A program made the translations under genes and the position numbers. A DNA stretch of 8,425 nucleotides from contig JAGBHJ010000281.1 of assembly GCA_017935525.1 (NCBI GenBank), positions 1 to 8,425 on the forward strand, given 5' to 3'. Below, in pieces: positions 1-6,310 of the stretch. The DNA comes from Clostridia bacterium (lineage in GTDB: Bacteria; Bacillota; Clostridia; HGM11327). The notes under the pieces are model-generated. The model had not been told where the DNA came from. It did no database searches and worked only from the letters and a program-made list of their open reading frames with translations. Numbering within the stretch: position 1 is the first letter of the stretch; each line of letters begins with the position of its first letter.

Positions 1-155
1 CACCTATGCCGACGCCGACGCTGACACCTACGCCGACGCCGACTCCACCTAGTAATGAAGATGGAAAGTATAGGTTATTTATGATAGTTTGCGCTGTGCT
101 GGTGGTACTTGTTGTGGCAGCAATAATTACAAGGAGGGGCACAAAAAATCGGTGA
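1..155 (+). CDS. C-terminal end of a surface/secreted protein (partial): Pro-Thr linker plus membrane anchor
   Basis: The open frame runs in from the left edge; its first whole codon is at base 3 and it stops with TGA at 153-155. The visible 50 residues have three parts. First comes a Pro-Thr dipeptide repeat of about 16 residues. A short polar stretch (SNEDGKYR) follows. Last is a hydrophobic helix of about 19 residues (LFMIVCAVLVVLVVAAII) ending in a basic tail, TRRGTKNR. This is the usual plan of an extracellular protein held by one C-terminal membrane segment, with the basic tail in the cytoplasm and the Pro-Thr region as a wall-spanning linker. No LPxTG sortase motif is seen. The functional domain lies outside the window, so its activity cannot be given. 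The reading frame and topology are well supported; the cell-surface role is inferred. Confidence 0.75.
   Translation, partial: PMPTPTLTPTPTPTPPSNEDGKYRLFMIVCAVLVVLVVAAIITRRGTKNR
3..50 (+). repeat. Hexanucleotide tandem repeat coding for Pro-Thr
   Basis: Eight consecutive six-base units close to CCGACG (variants CCTATG, CTGACA, CCTACG, CCGACT, CCACCT) encode the Pro-Thr linker of the partial protein. The unit length is a multiple of three, so gain or loss of copies would change linker length without shifting the frame. The array probably continues left of the window. Confidence 0.8.
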
Positions 156-207
156 GGCAATACAAGTTGTTCTCGGCTGTGGATAATTATAAGAGAAAGG
201 ACCCCCT

Positions 208-873
208 ATGGATACGGAAATATTCAAGAACAAAGCGATAAACAAGGCTCGGCTTCTTGCCTACGGATTTGAGCAGGTGGGGGATGGGTTTGAGTTCTCC
301 ACCAATATAGTGTCGGGGCAGATGGAAATGCGTGTCACGGTTGACGGCGACGGTAAGCTCGATGCGAGGATATTTGACGTTGGCTTCGGCGAGGAATACG
401 TATTGCATCTGGTAGAGGATGCAACGGGATCATTCGTCGGGCAGGTGAGAGCAGAGTATGATGAGGTCATAAACGATATTGCATCCAAGTGCTTTGACAT
501 AAACGTATTCAAGGCGGAGCAATCATATCAAATAATTGATCATGTTCGTAAAACATACGGTGACGAGCTTGAATTTTTGTGGGCAAGGTCACCCGATAAC
601 GCCATATGGCGAAGAAAGGACAACAAAAAATGGTATGCCGCACTGTTGACTGTGAAAGCAGACAGGATCGGGCTTGACGGCAACGGGACGGTGGAGATAC
701 TTGACCTGAGAATAAAGCCGGACGAGCTGGAAATGACTCTTGATGGAAAAAGGTTTTTCCCCGGATACCATATGAACAAAAAGCATTGGTACACGGTGCT
801 GTTGGATGGCGGTGTGCCGACGGATGACATCTGCCGACGGATCGATGAAAGCTATCTGCTGGCAAAGAAATAG
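208..873 (+). CDS. MmcQ/YjbR-family (DUF419) protein with N-terminal extension
   Basis: The 221-residue product matches the MmcQ/YjbR family over its C-terminal half, about residues 108-217. The recognisable blocks are NAIWRRKDNKKWYAAL at 131-146, LRIKPDEL at 167-174, and FPGYHMNKKHWYTVLLDG at 184-201 ahead of VPTDDICRRIDESY. Family members adopt a CyaY-like fold and are often annotated as DNA-binding; the E. coli YjbR type is only about 118 residues. Here an N-terminal domain of about 105 residues precedes it, with its own mix of strands and helices. I recall similar two-part proteins in Clostridia. The ATG has a good RBS (AGAAAGG at 194-200, 7-base spacing). The gene lies 9 bases before tag, so the two are probably co-transcribed. 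No strong promoter is seen at 156-207. Family assignment is firm; biochemical function is unknown. Confidence 0.85.
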   Translation: MDTEIFKNKAINKARLLAYGFEQVGDGFEFSTNIVSGQMEMRVTVDGDGKLDARIFDVGFGEEYVLHLVEDATGSFVGQVRAEYDEVINDIASKCFDINVFKAEQSYQIIDHVRKTYGDELEFLWARSPDNAIWRRKDNKKWYAALLTVKADRIGLDGNGTVEILDLRIKPDELEMTLDGKRFFPGYHMNKKHWYTVLLDGGVPTDDICRRIDESYLLAKK

Positions 874-882
874 GGAATAGGT

Positions 883-1431
883 ATGGATAACGTAAAAAGA
901 TGCGGTTGGGTGAATATGTCCAACCCAAAATATATACAATACCACGACGAGGAATGGGGAAAGCCCCTGCATGACGATAAACGCCTGTATGAGCTGTTGA
1001 TACTGGAGAGCTTTCAGGCGGGGCTGTCCTGGGAGTGCGTGCTGAATAAGAGAGAAAACTTCAGAGCCGCATTTGACTGTTTTGACGTTGACAGGGTGAT
1101 GCGATACGGTGAGGACAAGCAACAAGAGCTTATGAAGGACCAAGGCATTATACGCAACCGACTGAAAATAAGGGCAGCCGTACAAAACAGCAGGGTCTTT
1201 AAGTCAATACAGACGGAGTTTGGCTCCTTTGACAATTACATATGGTCATTTACCGACAATAAGGTGGTAACGGAGGAATACACAGTAAGAACGACGTCGC
1301 CCTTGTCCGATGCTGTTTCCAAGGATCTGAAAAGGCGAGGGATGACCTTTGTGGGCTCTACGATAATATATTCCTATTTGCAGGCAATAGGGGTCATAAA
1401 CGGCCACGAGAGGGATTGTTGGTGCAGGTGA
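883..1431 (+). CDS. tag: DNA-3-methyladenine glycosylase I
   Basis: This base-excision repair enzyme removes 3-methyladenine from alkylated DNA, leaving an abasic site. The 182-residue product aligns end to end with E. coli Tag (187 residues). The structural zinc ligands are all present: Cys7, His21, His175 and Cys179, the last two in HERDC near the C-terminus. Also kept are YHDEEWG (20-26), the active-site region LESFQAGLSW (41-50) with Glu42 equivalent to E. coli Glu38, GIIRNRLKI, and KRRGMTFVGSTI near the C-terminus. The chosen ATG keeps Cys7, which the next internal Met (residue 12) would lose. The RBS before it is weak (GGGAATAGG), and the start is 9 bases after the upstream stop, so translational coupling is plausible. 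Transcription meets the convergent XRE gene at the 1452-1487 hairpin. Confidence 0.97.
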   Translation: MDNVKRCGWVNMSNPKYIQYHDEEWGKPLHDDKRLYELLILESFQAGLSWECVLNKRENFRAAFDCFDVDRVMRYGEDKQQELMKDQGIIRNRLKIRAAVQNSRVFKSIQTEFGSFDNYIWSFTDNKVVTEEYTVRTTSPLSDAVSKDLKRRGMTFVGSTIIYSYLQAIGVINGHERDCWCR

Positions 1432-1451
1432 GAAAGTTACATTGAAGTAAA

Positions 1452-1487
1452 GATAATGGCAGAGAATGCATTTTCTCTGCCATTATC
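1452..1487. terminator. Perfect hairpin between convergent genes, probable bidirectional terminator
   Basis: A 15-bp perfect inverted repeat (arms 1452-1466 and 1473-1487, core GGCAGAGAA) encloses a 6-base loop. It lies 20 bases after the tag stop and 27 bases beyond the stop of the minus-strand XRE gene. The minus strand continues with TTTACTT after the stem, a modest U-tract, while the plus strand has none. It therefore best fits an intrinsic terminator for the XRE gene and may also stop tag transcripts. Confidence 0.75.
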
Positions 1488-1514
1488 ATGTTGTAAATGG
1501 TGCTCGTACAGTAC

Positions 1515-2255
1515 TTATACTTCGCGGAGCAATGCGATGATTTTCTCTGCCAATACATTGTATCGGTCATCCTTTTCTGCTTTTGCAATTGCGGACAGAT
1601 GGAAGTCTGTCAGCCAAATCAGGGGCTCGATTGCTGATCTCGCATAATAACTCCTTTTATCTGCGTTGTCCGATATCTTTACAAGTCCAGTTTCTCTAGT
1701 TTTATAGAGATTGGGTAGCTTGTTTGCGAATTCAGCTGCTTTTTCTGTATTGCCTAACCTATAATAAGTATCAGAAATGTTTGAAAGGGTCGCGCATCTT
1801 ATTTCAGAGTCATCGCAGTAGTTCAAAATTCTCTCTTGAATTTCTACGGATTCCTGCAGATACTTTTGATGTTGGTCATTACTTCCGTCAAGACGTTCTA
1901 ATGATGATGAAAGTTGAACAAGCAGAAGAGGGTCGTTGGGAAACGCTTTTAATGCCTCTCTCATGAGGAGAACGTTTTCGTGGTGCCTGCCGTTTGTTCT
2001 GTTGTCATGCCATTGGGAATTGAAATTCTCCAATTCTTGTTTTGAGGAAATAGAATTCATTCCGATAAGCTCGTCGACAGAGATGTGAAAGTAACTTGCG
2101 ATCGATGGAAGTAAAGTTATATCAGGGTAACCGTCACCTCGTTCCCACTTACTTATCGCTTGGTAGGAGATGCCGAGATGTGATGCTAATTCTTCTTGTG
2201 TCAGATCGCTGTTACGACGTAGTTTTCTTAAGTTTTCTCCAATGTACAGTTTCAT
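1515..2255 (-). CDS. XRE-family transcriptional regulator with TPR-like C-terminal region
   Basis: The 246-residue product starts with a Cro/C1-type helix-turn-helix at residues 5-64: IGENLRKLRRNSDLTQEELA, then LGISYQAISKWERG with the recognition helix at about 29-38, then the PDITLLPSIASYF and DELIGM ends typical of the family. After a polar linker (67-90), the rest is helical. It contains TPR-like pairs, for example HENVLLMREALKAFPNDPLLL (split at 92-112) and TYYRLGNTEKAAEFANKL (163-180). The layout recalls TPR-bearing regulators that read peptides or protein partners, but it is shorter than typical RRNPP proteins and its ligand is unknown. The start at 2255 has GGAGGT 7 bases upstream. A longer frame upstream to 2339 is rejected because it would run through the promoter. 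The gene stands alone between hairpins. Confidence 0.88.
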   Translation of the reverse strand: MKLYIGENLRKLRRNSDLTQEELASHLGISYQAISKWERGDGYPDITLLPSIASYFHISVDELIGMNSISSKQELENFNSQWHDNRTNGRHHENVLLMREALKAFPNDPLLLVQLSSSLERLDGSNDQHQKYLQESVEIQERILNYCDDSEIRCATLSNISDTYYRLGNTEKAAEFANKLPNLYKTRETGLVKISDNADKRSYYARSAIEPLIWLTDFHLSAIAKAEKDDRYNVLAEKIIALLREV

Positions 2256-2298
2256 ATGATGTACCTCCGTGTAGATATAATGTGACGCGTCTATGTAT

Positions 2299-2327
2299 AT
2301 TATAACTTGGTTGGAGTTTTTTATCAA
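2299..2327 (-). promoter_or_regulatory. Sigma-A-type promoter of the XRE regulator
   Basis: On the minus strand, TTGATA (2322-2327) and a perfect TATAAT (2299-2304) are separated by exactly 17 bases. Transcription should start near 2292, giving a leader of about 37 bases before the GGAGGT RBS (2263-2268). An 8-bp palindrome, GACGCGTC (2284-2291), sits at the predicted start point and could be an operator, perhaps for autoregulation. Confidence 0.8.
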
Positions 2328-2381
2328 TAACCGCAACATGGACTTGATTCAACGGAAGGTAGTATTTTTCTCCGTTATTGC

Positions 2382-2418
2382 AATACCTCCAAGTATCGAT
2401 ATGAGACTTGGAGGTATT
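2382..2418 (-). terminator. 13-bp perfect hairpin after the sigma factor gene
   Basis: AATACCTCCAAGT (2382-2394) and its exact complement (2406-2418) flank an 11-base loop, 14 bases beyond the sigma gene stop and before the XRE promoter. Neither strand has a clean U-tract; the minus strand continues GCAATAACGG. It is best read as a terminator or 3'-end-stabilising structure that insulates the two genes. The fold is certain; the termination role is inferred. Confidence 0.6.
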
Positions 2419-2432
2419 ATTGATTTTACGGA

Positions 2433-4097
2433 TCATTTCGGCGCGATGATCGTCATCAGCGCTTTTCTTTGTCCCTCGGTGGGCTTTGAAAGCTTGCCGT
2501 TGTTCAAGAGCGTTGTGATGCAGTGGAGTAAAAACCAGCCTTCGGCGTGGAATACAAACTGCAACTCGAATTCCCTTACTTTTTTCAGGTGGTGTGGTAC
2601 GGATTCCAGTGCTGCCCTTGTGTATGGTGCCTTAAGTGCATCAAAGTCTGCCTTGTATTTTTCTTTTATACGGTCACCGATAGAAAGCAACTTGTTTTTG
2701 ATCTCTGTATTTGCCAAAACAACTATCTGCCATGCGGATTTGAAGTGTCCGTCAATGTCGCCATTGGTTTTGATATAACCACGTTCTGCGAGCCATGCGT
2801 ATTCGTTGGCGGAGAGTGGATGATCGTCCTCAAAATCGTATAGGGTGATAGTTTTTTGCTGTTCTTCCGTTATGTTTCTCTCACTTATAGGTGCTCTGTC
2901 AGACCATTCGGAATCAATTTGCCACATCATCAGATCATCACCGCTATTCCACATAGGGCCGCACCAATTCCTCATGTACACGTAGTCCTCCGGAAGCACT
3001 ATGTCGTCAGGCACTACTGAAGCGTGGCAGATATTGTATGCTCCGTCGGGGCGAACTGTTGCTACGTCACTGAACGTAATTCTTTCATCCATCAGCTTTT
3101 CTCCGGAGAATGCAGCGATAAACGGTATGAGTGCCCAGAGAATGAAATTACGGTCTGCTTTTGGGGATACTTTTAGTGAGATCGGATCGTCCGTTTGACT
3201 GCAGAGTATATCGGGATCATCCAATATACCGCCGCAAACCAGCTCGTCATACAGCTCGTTTGCAAAAAGCTCTGCGGCACGCTTATACATATCGTCCTGC
3301 ATTTTGAGGAGCTCTGCTGTGGGCTCGCTGATAATAAAATTAACTATATACTTATCTCCATGTGCTTTGAGAAAGCCGTATTTCTCAAGAAACTCTGCTT
3401 CTGTTTCTACATACACAGGGGAAACACCCAGGTCGTCAGCGATCTCTGCGACGGTTTTTGCTGAGTTACGCACACAGTAGCATATGTTTTGCGACAGGGG
3501 AGAACGGAAAAATTCGTCCAACGATTTTGTGCCGATGGAACCATTAAGTCCGATAGAGTGAAATTTGATCGGATTAAACTTTAATTCGCTTGATTTTCTC
3601 ATTGTATTCATTCCTCGTTTTAATTCTTTTTTGGCTTCAAACAAATGCCACTTTACTGTGCCGATGGGGACCCCAAGCTCTTTTGCTATATCGCTTTGTT
3701 TTAGATTTTCAAAATAATAAGCGATTACGATCCTCCTTTGCAGCTTTGACAAATAAGCGATCTCGTGTTGAAGACGGTGGAACGACTCCCGTTTGTCTTC
3801 AATATCGAATTCTGCGTCAGGGTCCGTAATAACGTCTGAATATTCGTCTATGGATATACCTACCATGCTATTGGCTGAATCTCTGTAATAATTACTGAGA
3901 GAATTGTGGGCGACTGTCCATATGTATTTGCCGAGGTCATCTATGTCATCTTTAGTCAGAAGTGTACGAAAAACCCGCAACACTATTTCCTGACAAAGAT
4001 CCTCTGCGTCTTGATGATTCTTACACCGTTTTAGTGCAAATCCGAATATGGGCTTCAGATACTCTGTTGTGATCCTTTCGGCATCATGTCTGTTCAT
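2433..4097 (-). CDS. ECF-like sigma-70 family RNA polymerase sigma factor with a ~390-residue C-terminal extension
   Basis: At 554 residues this is about three times the usual ECF sigma factor length. Sigma region 2 covers about residues 5-76, with DAEDLCQEIVLRVFR (30-44) and YIWTVAHNSLSNYYRD (58-73). Region 4 covers about 109-164, with the HTH QSDIAKELGVPIGTVKWHL at 134-152. A second DNA-binding-like segment follows at about 198-257 (SPLSQNICYCVRN, then TVAEIADDLGVSP, then FLEKYGFLKAHGDKYIV), resembling a winged helix. Residues 258-554 match no family I recognise. They include a Trp/Cys-rich block at 378-398 (NWCGPMWN, then MMWQIDSEW), a further wing-like LAERGYIKTNGD (436-447), and a final helical part with EGWFLLHC. 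No membrane segment is evident. The ATG has AGAGGT 8 bases upstream. No anti-sigma gene adjoins it, so the extension may be a built-in sensor; that is inference. Confidence 0.85.
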   Translation of the reverse strand: MNRHDAERITTEYLKPIFGFALKRCKNHQDAEDLCQEIVLRVFRTLLTKDDIDDLGKYIWTVAHNSLSNYYRDSANSMVGISIDEYSDVITDPDAEFDIEDKRESFHRLQHEIAYLSKLQRRIVIAYYFENLKQSDIAKELGVPIGTVKWHLFEAKKELKRGMNTMRKSSELKFNPIKFHSIGLNGSIGTKSLDEFFRSPLSQNICYCVRNSAKTVAEIADDLGVSPVYVETEAEFLEKYGFLKAHGDKYIVNFIISEPTAELLKMQDDMYKRAAELFANELYDELVCGGILDDPDILCSQTDDPISLKVSPKADRNFILWALIPFIAAFSGEKLMDERITFSDVATVRPDGAYNICHASVVPDDIVLPEDYVYMRNWCGPMWNSGDDLMMWQIDSEWSDRAPISERNITEEQQKTITLYDFEDDHPLSANEYAWLAERGYIKTNGDIDGHFKSAWQIVVLANTEIKNKLLSIGDRIKEKYKADFDALKAPYTRAALESVPHHLKKVREFELQFVFHAEGWFLLHCITTLLNNGKLSKPTEGQRKALMTIIAPK

Positions 4098-4112
4098 TTG
4101 TTTGTACCTCTT

Positions 4113-4124
4113 TGAAAGCTTTCA
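4113..4124. repeat. 12-bp perfect palindrome in the sigma gene leader
   Basis: TGAAAGCTTTCA is self-complementary. It lies just before the AGAGGT RBS (4106-4111) and at or next to the transcription start expected from the ECF-type promoter at 4131-4157. The position suits an operator. A role is inferred only. Confidence 0.45.
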
Positions 4125-4130
4125 CTCATA

Positions 4131-4157
4131 TAGACACGGGAATGTAAAAAAGGTTGG
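4131..4157 (-). promoter_or_regulatory. Candidate ECF-type promoter, possibly autoregulatory
   Basis: On the minus strand CCAACC (4152-4157) is followed by a T-run and, after 15 bases, TGTCTA (4131-4136). This resembles ECF promoters with an AAC-type -35 element, a T-rich spacer start and a CGTC-type -10 element. No sigma-A promoter with acceptable spacing was found here. The predicted leader is about 25 bases. Recognition by the sigma factor it precedes is inferred from the frequent autoregulation of ECF genes. Confidence 0.5.
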
Positions 4158-4168
4158 AAAAATATTAG

Positions 4169-4219
4169 AAAAAACACACGTTGTACTCTGTCTGCAACCG
4201 ATAGAGAATACAGCGTGTG
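4169..4219 (-). terminator. Rho-independent terminator of hflX
   Basis: Reading the minus strand, the arm CACACG (4214-4219) plus imperfect inner pairs (TGTA with TACA, TCT with AGA) folds onto CGTGTG (4175-4180). Six T residues follow immediately (4169-4174), then a further AT-rich stretch. The hairpin starts 10 bases past the hflX stop. It separates the radC-hflX operon from the sigma gene. Confidence 0.85.
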
Positions 4220-4229
4220 GTATTTTGCC

Positions 4230-5477
4230 TTATTCCGCAATAAATTCTTGGTAAAGATACACCTTATCCGCCTGAATCTCCGCGGTGATGACGGTGCCTA
4301 CGTCGTTATACTCGGTTGACAGGATATTGCCGTCTGCAAACAGTCTGTTGACTACGCCGCTTTTGTCGTATGGGATAACGAATGTAAGCCTTTGTATGCC
4401 CTGACTGAGGGTCTCAAGTATCATTTCCTTGAGCTCCTCTATGCCGTCGCCGTTTTTGGCTGAAATATAACAGCAGGGGTCCTTTCTGTAAAGGGGGAGA
4501 GGATCAACGTTGTCTATTTTGTTGAACACGTATATCTTCTTCTGATTTGCGTTCAATTCCTCCAGCACCTTGTCGGCAACGTCCATCTGTACGTCGTAAT
4601 CCTCTGCGGAAACGTCCACCACGTGGAGCAGAAGGTCTGCCTCAATGCTTTCCTCCAACGTGGACCGGAATGCGTCGATGAGCTTGTGGGGGAGCTTGTC
4701 AATAAAGCCAACGGTGTCGGCAATAAGCACGTTTAGCCCCTTGTCGTTCTCCATGACTCTTGTGAGGGTGTCCAGCGTGGCAAAGAGTATATTTTCAGAA
4801 TAGGTCAAACTGCCCGTCAACGCTGTCAAAAGTGAGCTTTTGCCTGCATTGGTGTAGCCCATAAGCGCTACCGTCTTAAATCCGCTGTTGGTACGGGAGC
4901 GCCTTTGGAGCTGCCTGTGGCGGCGGATGCTTTCCAGCTCGTCCTCCAGCTCCGATATTCTGTTTCTGATGTGGCGTCGGTCGGTTTCCAGCTTCTTTTC
5001 GCCGGGACCTCTTGTTCCGATACCGCCACCCAGACGGGAAAGTCCCGTTCTGCTTCCCGTCAGCCTGGAATACAGGTATTTCTGCTGGGCAAGCTCCACC
5101 TGGATCTTACCCTCGCTGCTTTTGGCACGGGCGGCAAAGATATCCAGTATTACTGCCGTTCTGTCTATGACCTTTGTGTCAAGAGCATCCTCAAGGCTTT
5201 CCACCTGCTTGGGGGAAAGCTCGTCGTCAGCGATCACGGCGTCAGCCCCAAACTCAATTACCGCAAGCCTCAGTTCCTCTGCCTTGCCCTTACCGCAATA
5301 GGAGCGATTATCGGGCTCTATTTTTTGGTTGAACACCCCAACCACCTCCAGCTGCGCGGTGGAGCAAAGCTGCTCCAGCTCCTGCAGAGAACGCTGGGTA
5401 TCCATGCCCACGCCGATGAGTATTACTCTTTCGTGGGTCTTTGTTTCGTATAATTCAGTCAAAATTCCAATCTCCAT
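4230..5477 (-). CDS. hflX: GTPase HflX
   Basis: HflX is a ribosome-associated GTPase that in several bacteria splits stalled or hibernating ribosomes under stress. The 415-residue product has the N-terminal HflX domain (about 1-180), containing the hallmark glycine-rich GGGIGTRGPGEKKLE at 150-164 and a charged helix after it. The G domain follows: G1 GYTNAGKSS (207-215), G2 TLDTLTR (234-240), G3 DTVGF (254-258), G4 NKID (319-322) and G5 SAK (339-341). All GTP-binding motifs are intact, and length is normal for Firmicutes. The ATG lies inside the 3' end of radC, a 23-base overlap, with GAGG (5484-5487) 6 bases upstream. It is thus the second gene of a radC-hflX operon, probably translationally coupled, and is closed by the terminator at 4169-4219. 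Confidence 0.96.
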   Translation of the reverse strand: MEIGILTELYETKTHERVILIGVGMDTQRSLQELEQLCSTAQLEVVGVFNQKIEPDNRSYCGKGKAEELRLAVIEFGADAVIADDELSPKQVESLEDALDTKVIDRTAVILDIFAARAKSSEGKIQVELAQQKYLYSRLTGSRTGLSRLGGGIGTRGPGEKKLETDRRHIRNRISELEDELESIRRHRQLQRRSRTNSGFKTVALMGYTNAGKSSLLTALTGSLTYSENILFATLDTLTRVMENDKGLNVLIADTVGFIDKLPHKLIDAFRSTLEESIEADLLLHVVDVSAEDYDVQMDVADKVLEELNANQKKIYVFNKIDNVDPLPLYRKDPCCYISAKNGDGIEELKEMILETLSQGIQRLTFVIPYDKSGVVNRLFADGNILSTEYNDVGTVITAEIQADKVYLYQEFIAE

Positions 5478-6234
5478 TCAGATCCTCGTCTGCTGTTTCC
5501 CTCAGATGGTATTTGGGATTGTTCCCCAGCTGACCCTTACGCTTCATACCGGAGAATTTGTTTCCGCAGACTATAATGTGGTCTATAACCTCCACGGAAA
5601 GCACCGTAAGAGTTTCAACCAATACTTTTGTGATGGCAATGTCGGATTCCGACGCCGTCATATTGCCACCGGGGTGATTGTGGGACAATACTACCGCCGC
5701 GGCGTTGTTCTTTATAACCAGCTCAACCACCTTGCGGGGATTGATGGGTGTTTCGTTAATGGTGCCTCTGTATATAAGGTCAGTCTTTATCAATCCGCAG
5801 GCGCTGTCAAGGCTTAATACGTAGAAAGCCTCGTTCTTTTCTCCTGCAAAAAGGTCGCACAGATATTGACCCAGCACTATGTAGTCATTCAACGTTGGGC
5901 GTTGGCTCCATCTGTCCTTAAAGTAATACCTTGTGATGGCAGGCAGGGAGTTTATAAACAGTGCTGTATAATGGGATATGCCCTTGACCTTTTCCAGCTC
6001 GGAAACGTCAGCTTCCAGCACAGCGGAGAACGAACCGAATTTGTTGATGAGCTCGTGAGCCAACACGTTGGTATCCTTTCTGGGAATGCACAAGAACAGC
6101 AGGTATTCCAGAACCTCGTGTGGCGGGATGTTGTCGATACCAACCTTTTCTATCTTTTCGCGAAGGCGTTCTCTGTGCCCTGCGTGGATCTCAGAAGGGG
6201 ATAGCTGATCCTTTTCTGTTGTAGTATTATCCAT
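5455..6234 (-). CDS. radC: RadC/UPF0758 family JAB (MPN) domain protein
   Basis: The 259-residue product has the two-part RadC plan. A helical N-terminal part (about 16-105) holds HRERLREK, LEYLLFLCIPRKDTN and a helix-hairpin-helix-like VSELEKVKGIS. The C-terminal JAB/MPN domain (about 110-235) carries the metal-binding JAMM signature HNHPGG at 185-190 followed by Ser195 and Asp198, with Glu135 as the likely upstream acidic residue. The family was named for a supposed DNA repair role that later work has questioned, so a precise function should not be assumed. The ATG has AAAGGTG just upstream (6239-6245). It is the first gene of the operon with hflX. Two tandem promoter candidates lie upstream, back to back with the rny control region. 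Confidence 0.93.
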   Translation of the reverse strand: MDNTTTEKDQLSPSEIHAGHRERLREKIEKVGIDNIPPHEVLEYLLFLCIPRKDTNVLAHELINKFGSFSAVLEADVSELEKVKGISHYTALFINSLPAITRYYFKDRWSQRPTLNDYIVLGQYLCDLFAGEKNEAFYVLSLDSACGLIKTDLIYRGTINETPINPRKVVELVIKNNAAAVVLSHNHPGGNMTASESDIAITKVLVETLTVLSVEVIDHIIVCGNKFSGMKRKGQLGNNPKYHLRETADEDLNGDWNFD

Positions 6235-6247
6235 GGTTCACCTTTTT

Positions 6248-6276
6248 AGTATAAATGTATTTGTTTTCTGTGCCAA
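6248..6276 (-). promoter_or_regulatory. Proximal radC promoter candidate (P1)
   Basis: On the minus strand TTGGCA (6271-6276) and TATACT (6248-6253) are spaced by 17 bases, each one mismatch from consensus. The start would fall near 6241, only about 7 bases before the radC ATG. The mRNA would be almost leaderless, with the SD at its very 5' end. That makes this element less certain than its sequence suggests. Confidence 0.5.
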
Positions 6277-6281
6277 AATGG

Positions 6282-6310
6282 AGTATAAATCACTTGACGC
6301 AGAGAGTTAA
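6282..6310 (-). promoter_or_regulatory. Distal radC promoter candidate (P2)
   Basis: TTAACT (6305-6310) and TATACT (6282-6287) on the minus strand are also spaced by 17 bases. The expected start near 6275 gives a leader of about 40 bases with a complete RBS. The same AGTATAAAT string, read on the plus strand, recurs 34 bases away in P1. An inverted repeat (AAATCAC at 6287-6293, GTGATTT at 6316-6322) flanks the -35 region. Confidence 0.5.

Noticed and set aside
589..1185. 198-codon minus-strand frame spanning the MmcQ-like gene and tag
   Set aside because: Antisense to two well-supported genes, with no recognisable domain.
2309..2314. Second CCAACC in the XRE promoter as a target of the sigma factor
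   Set aside because: No matching -10 element at the 15-16 base spacing, and it falls inside a good sigma-A spacer.
2256..2339. Longer N-terminus for the XRE regulator
   Set aside because: It would run through the TATAAT promoter, while the ATG at 2255 has an ideal RBS and begins right at the HTH domain.
5329..5817. 162-codon plus-strand frame opposite hflX and radC
   Set aside because: Shadow of two conserved genes; its composition looks like antisense translation.
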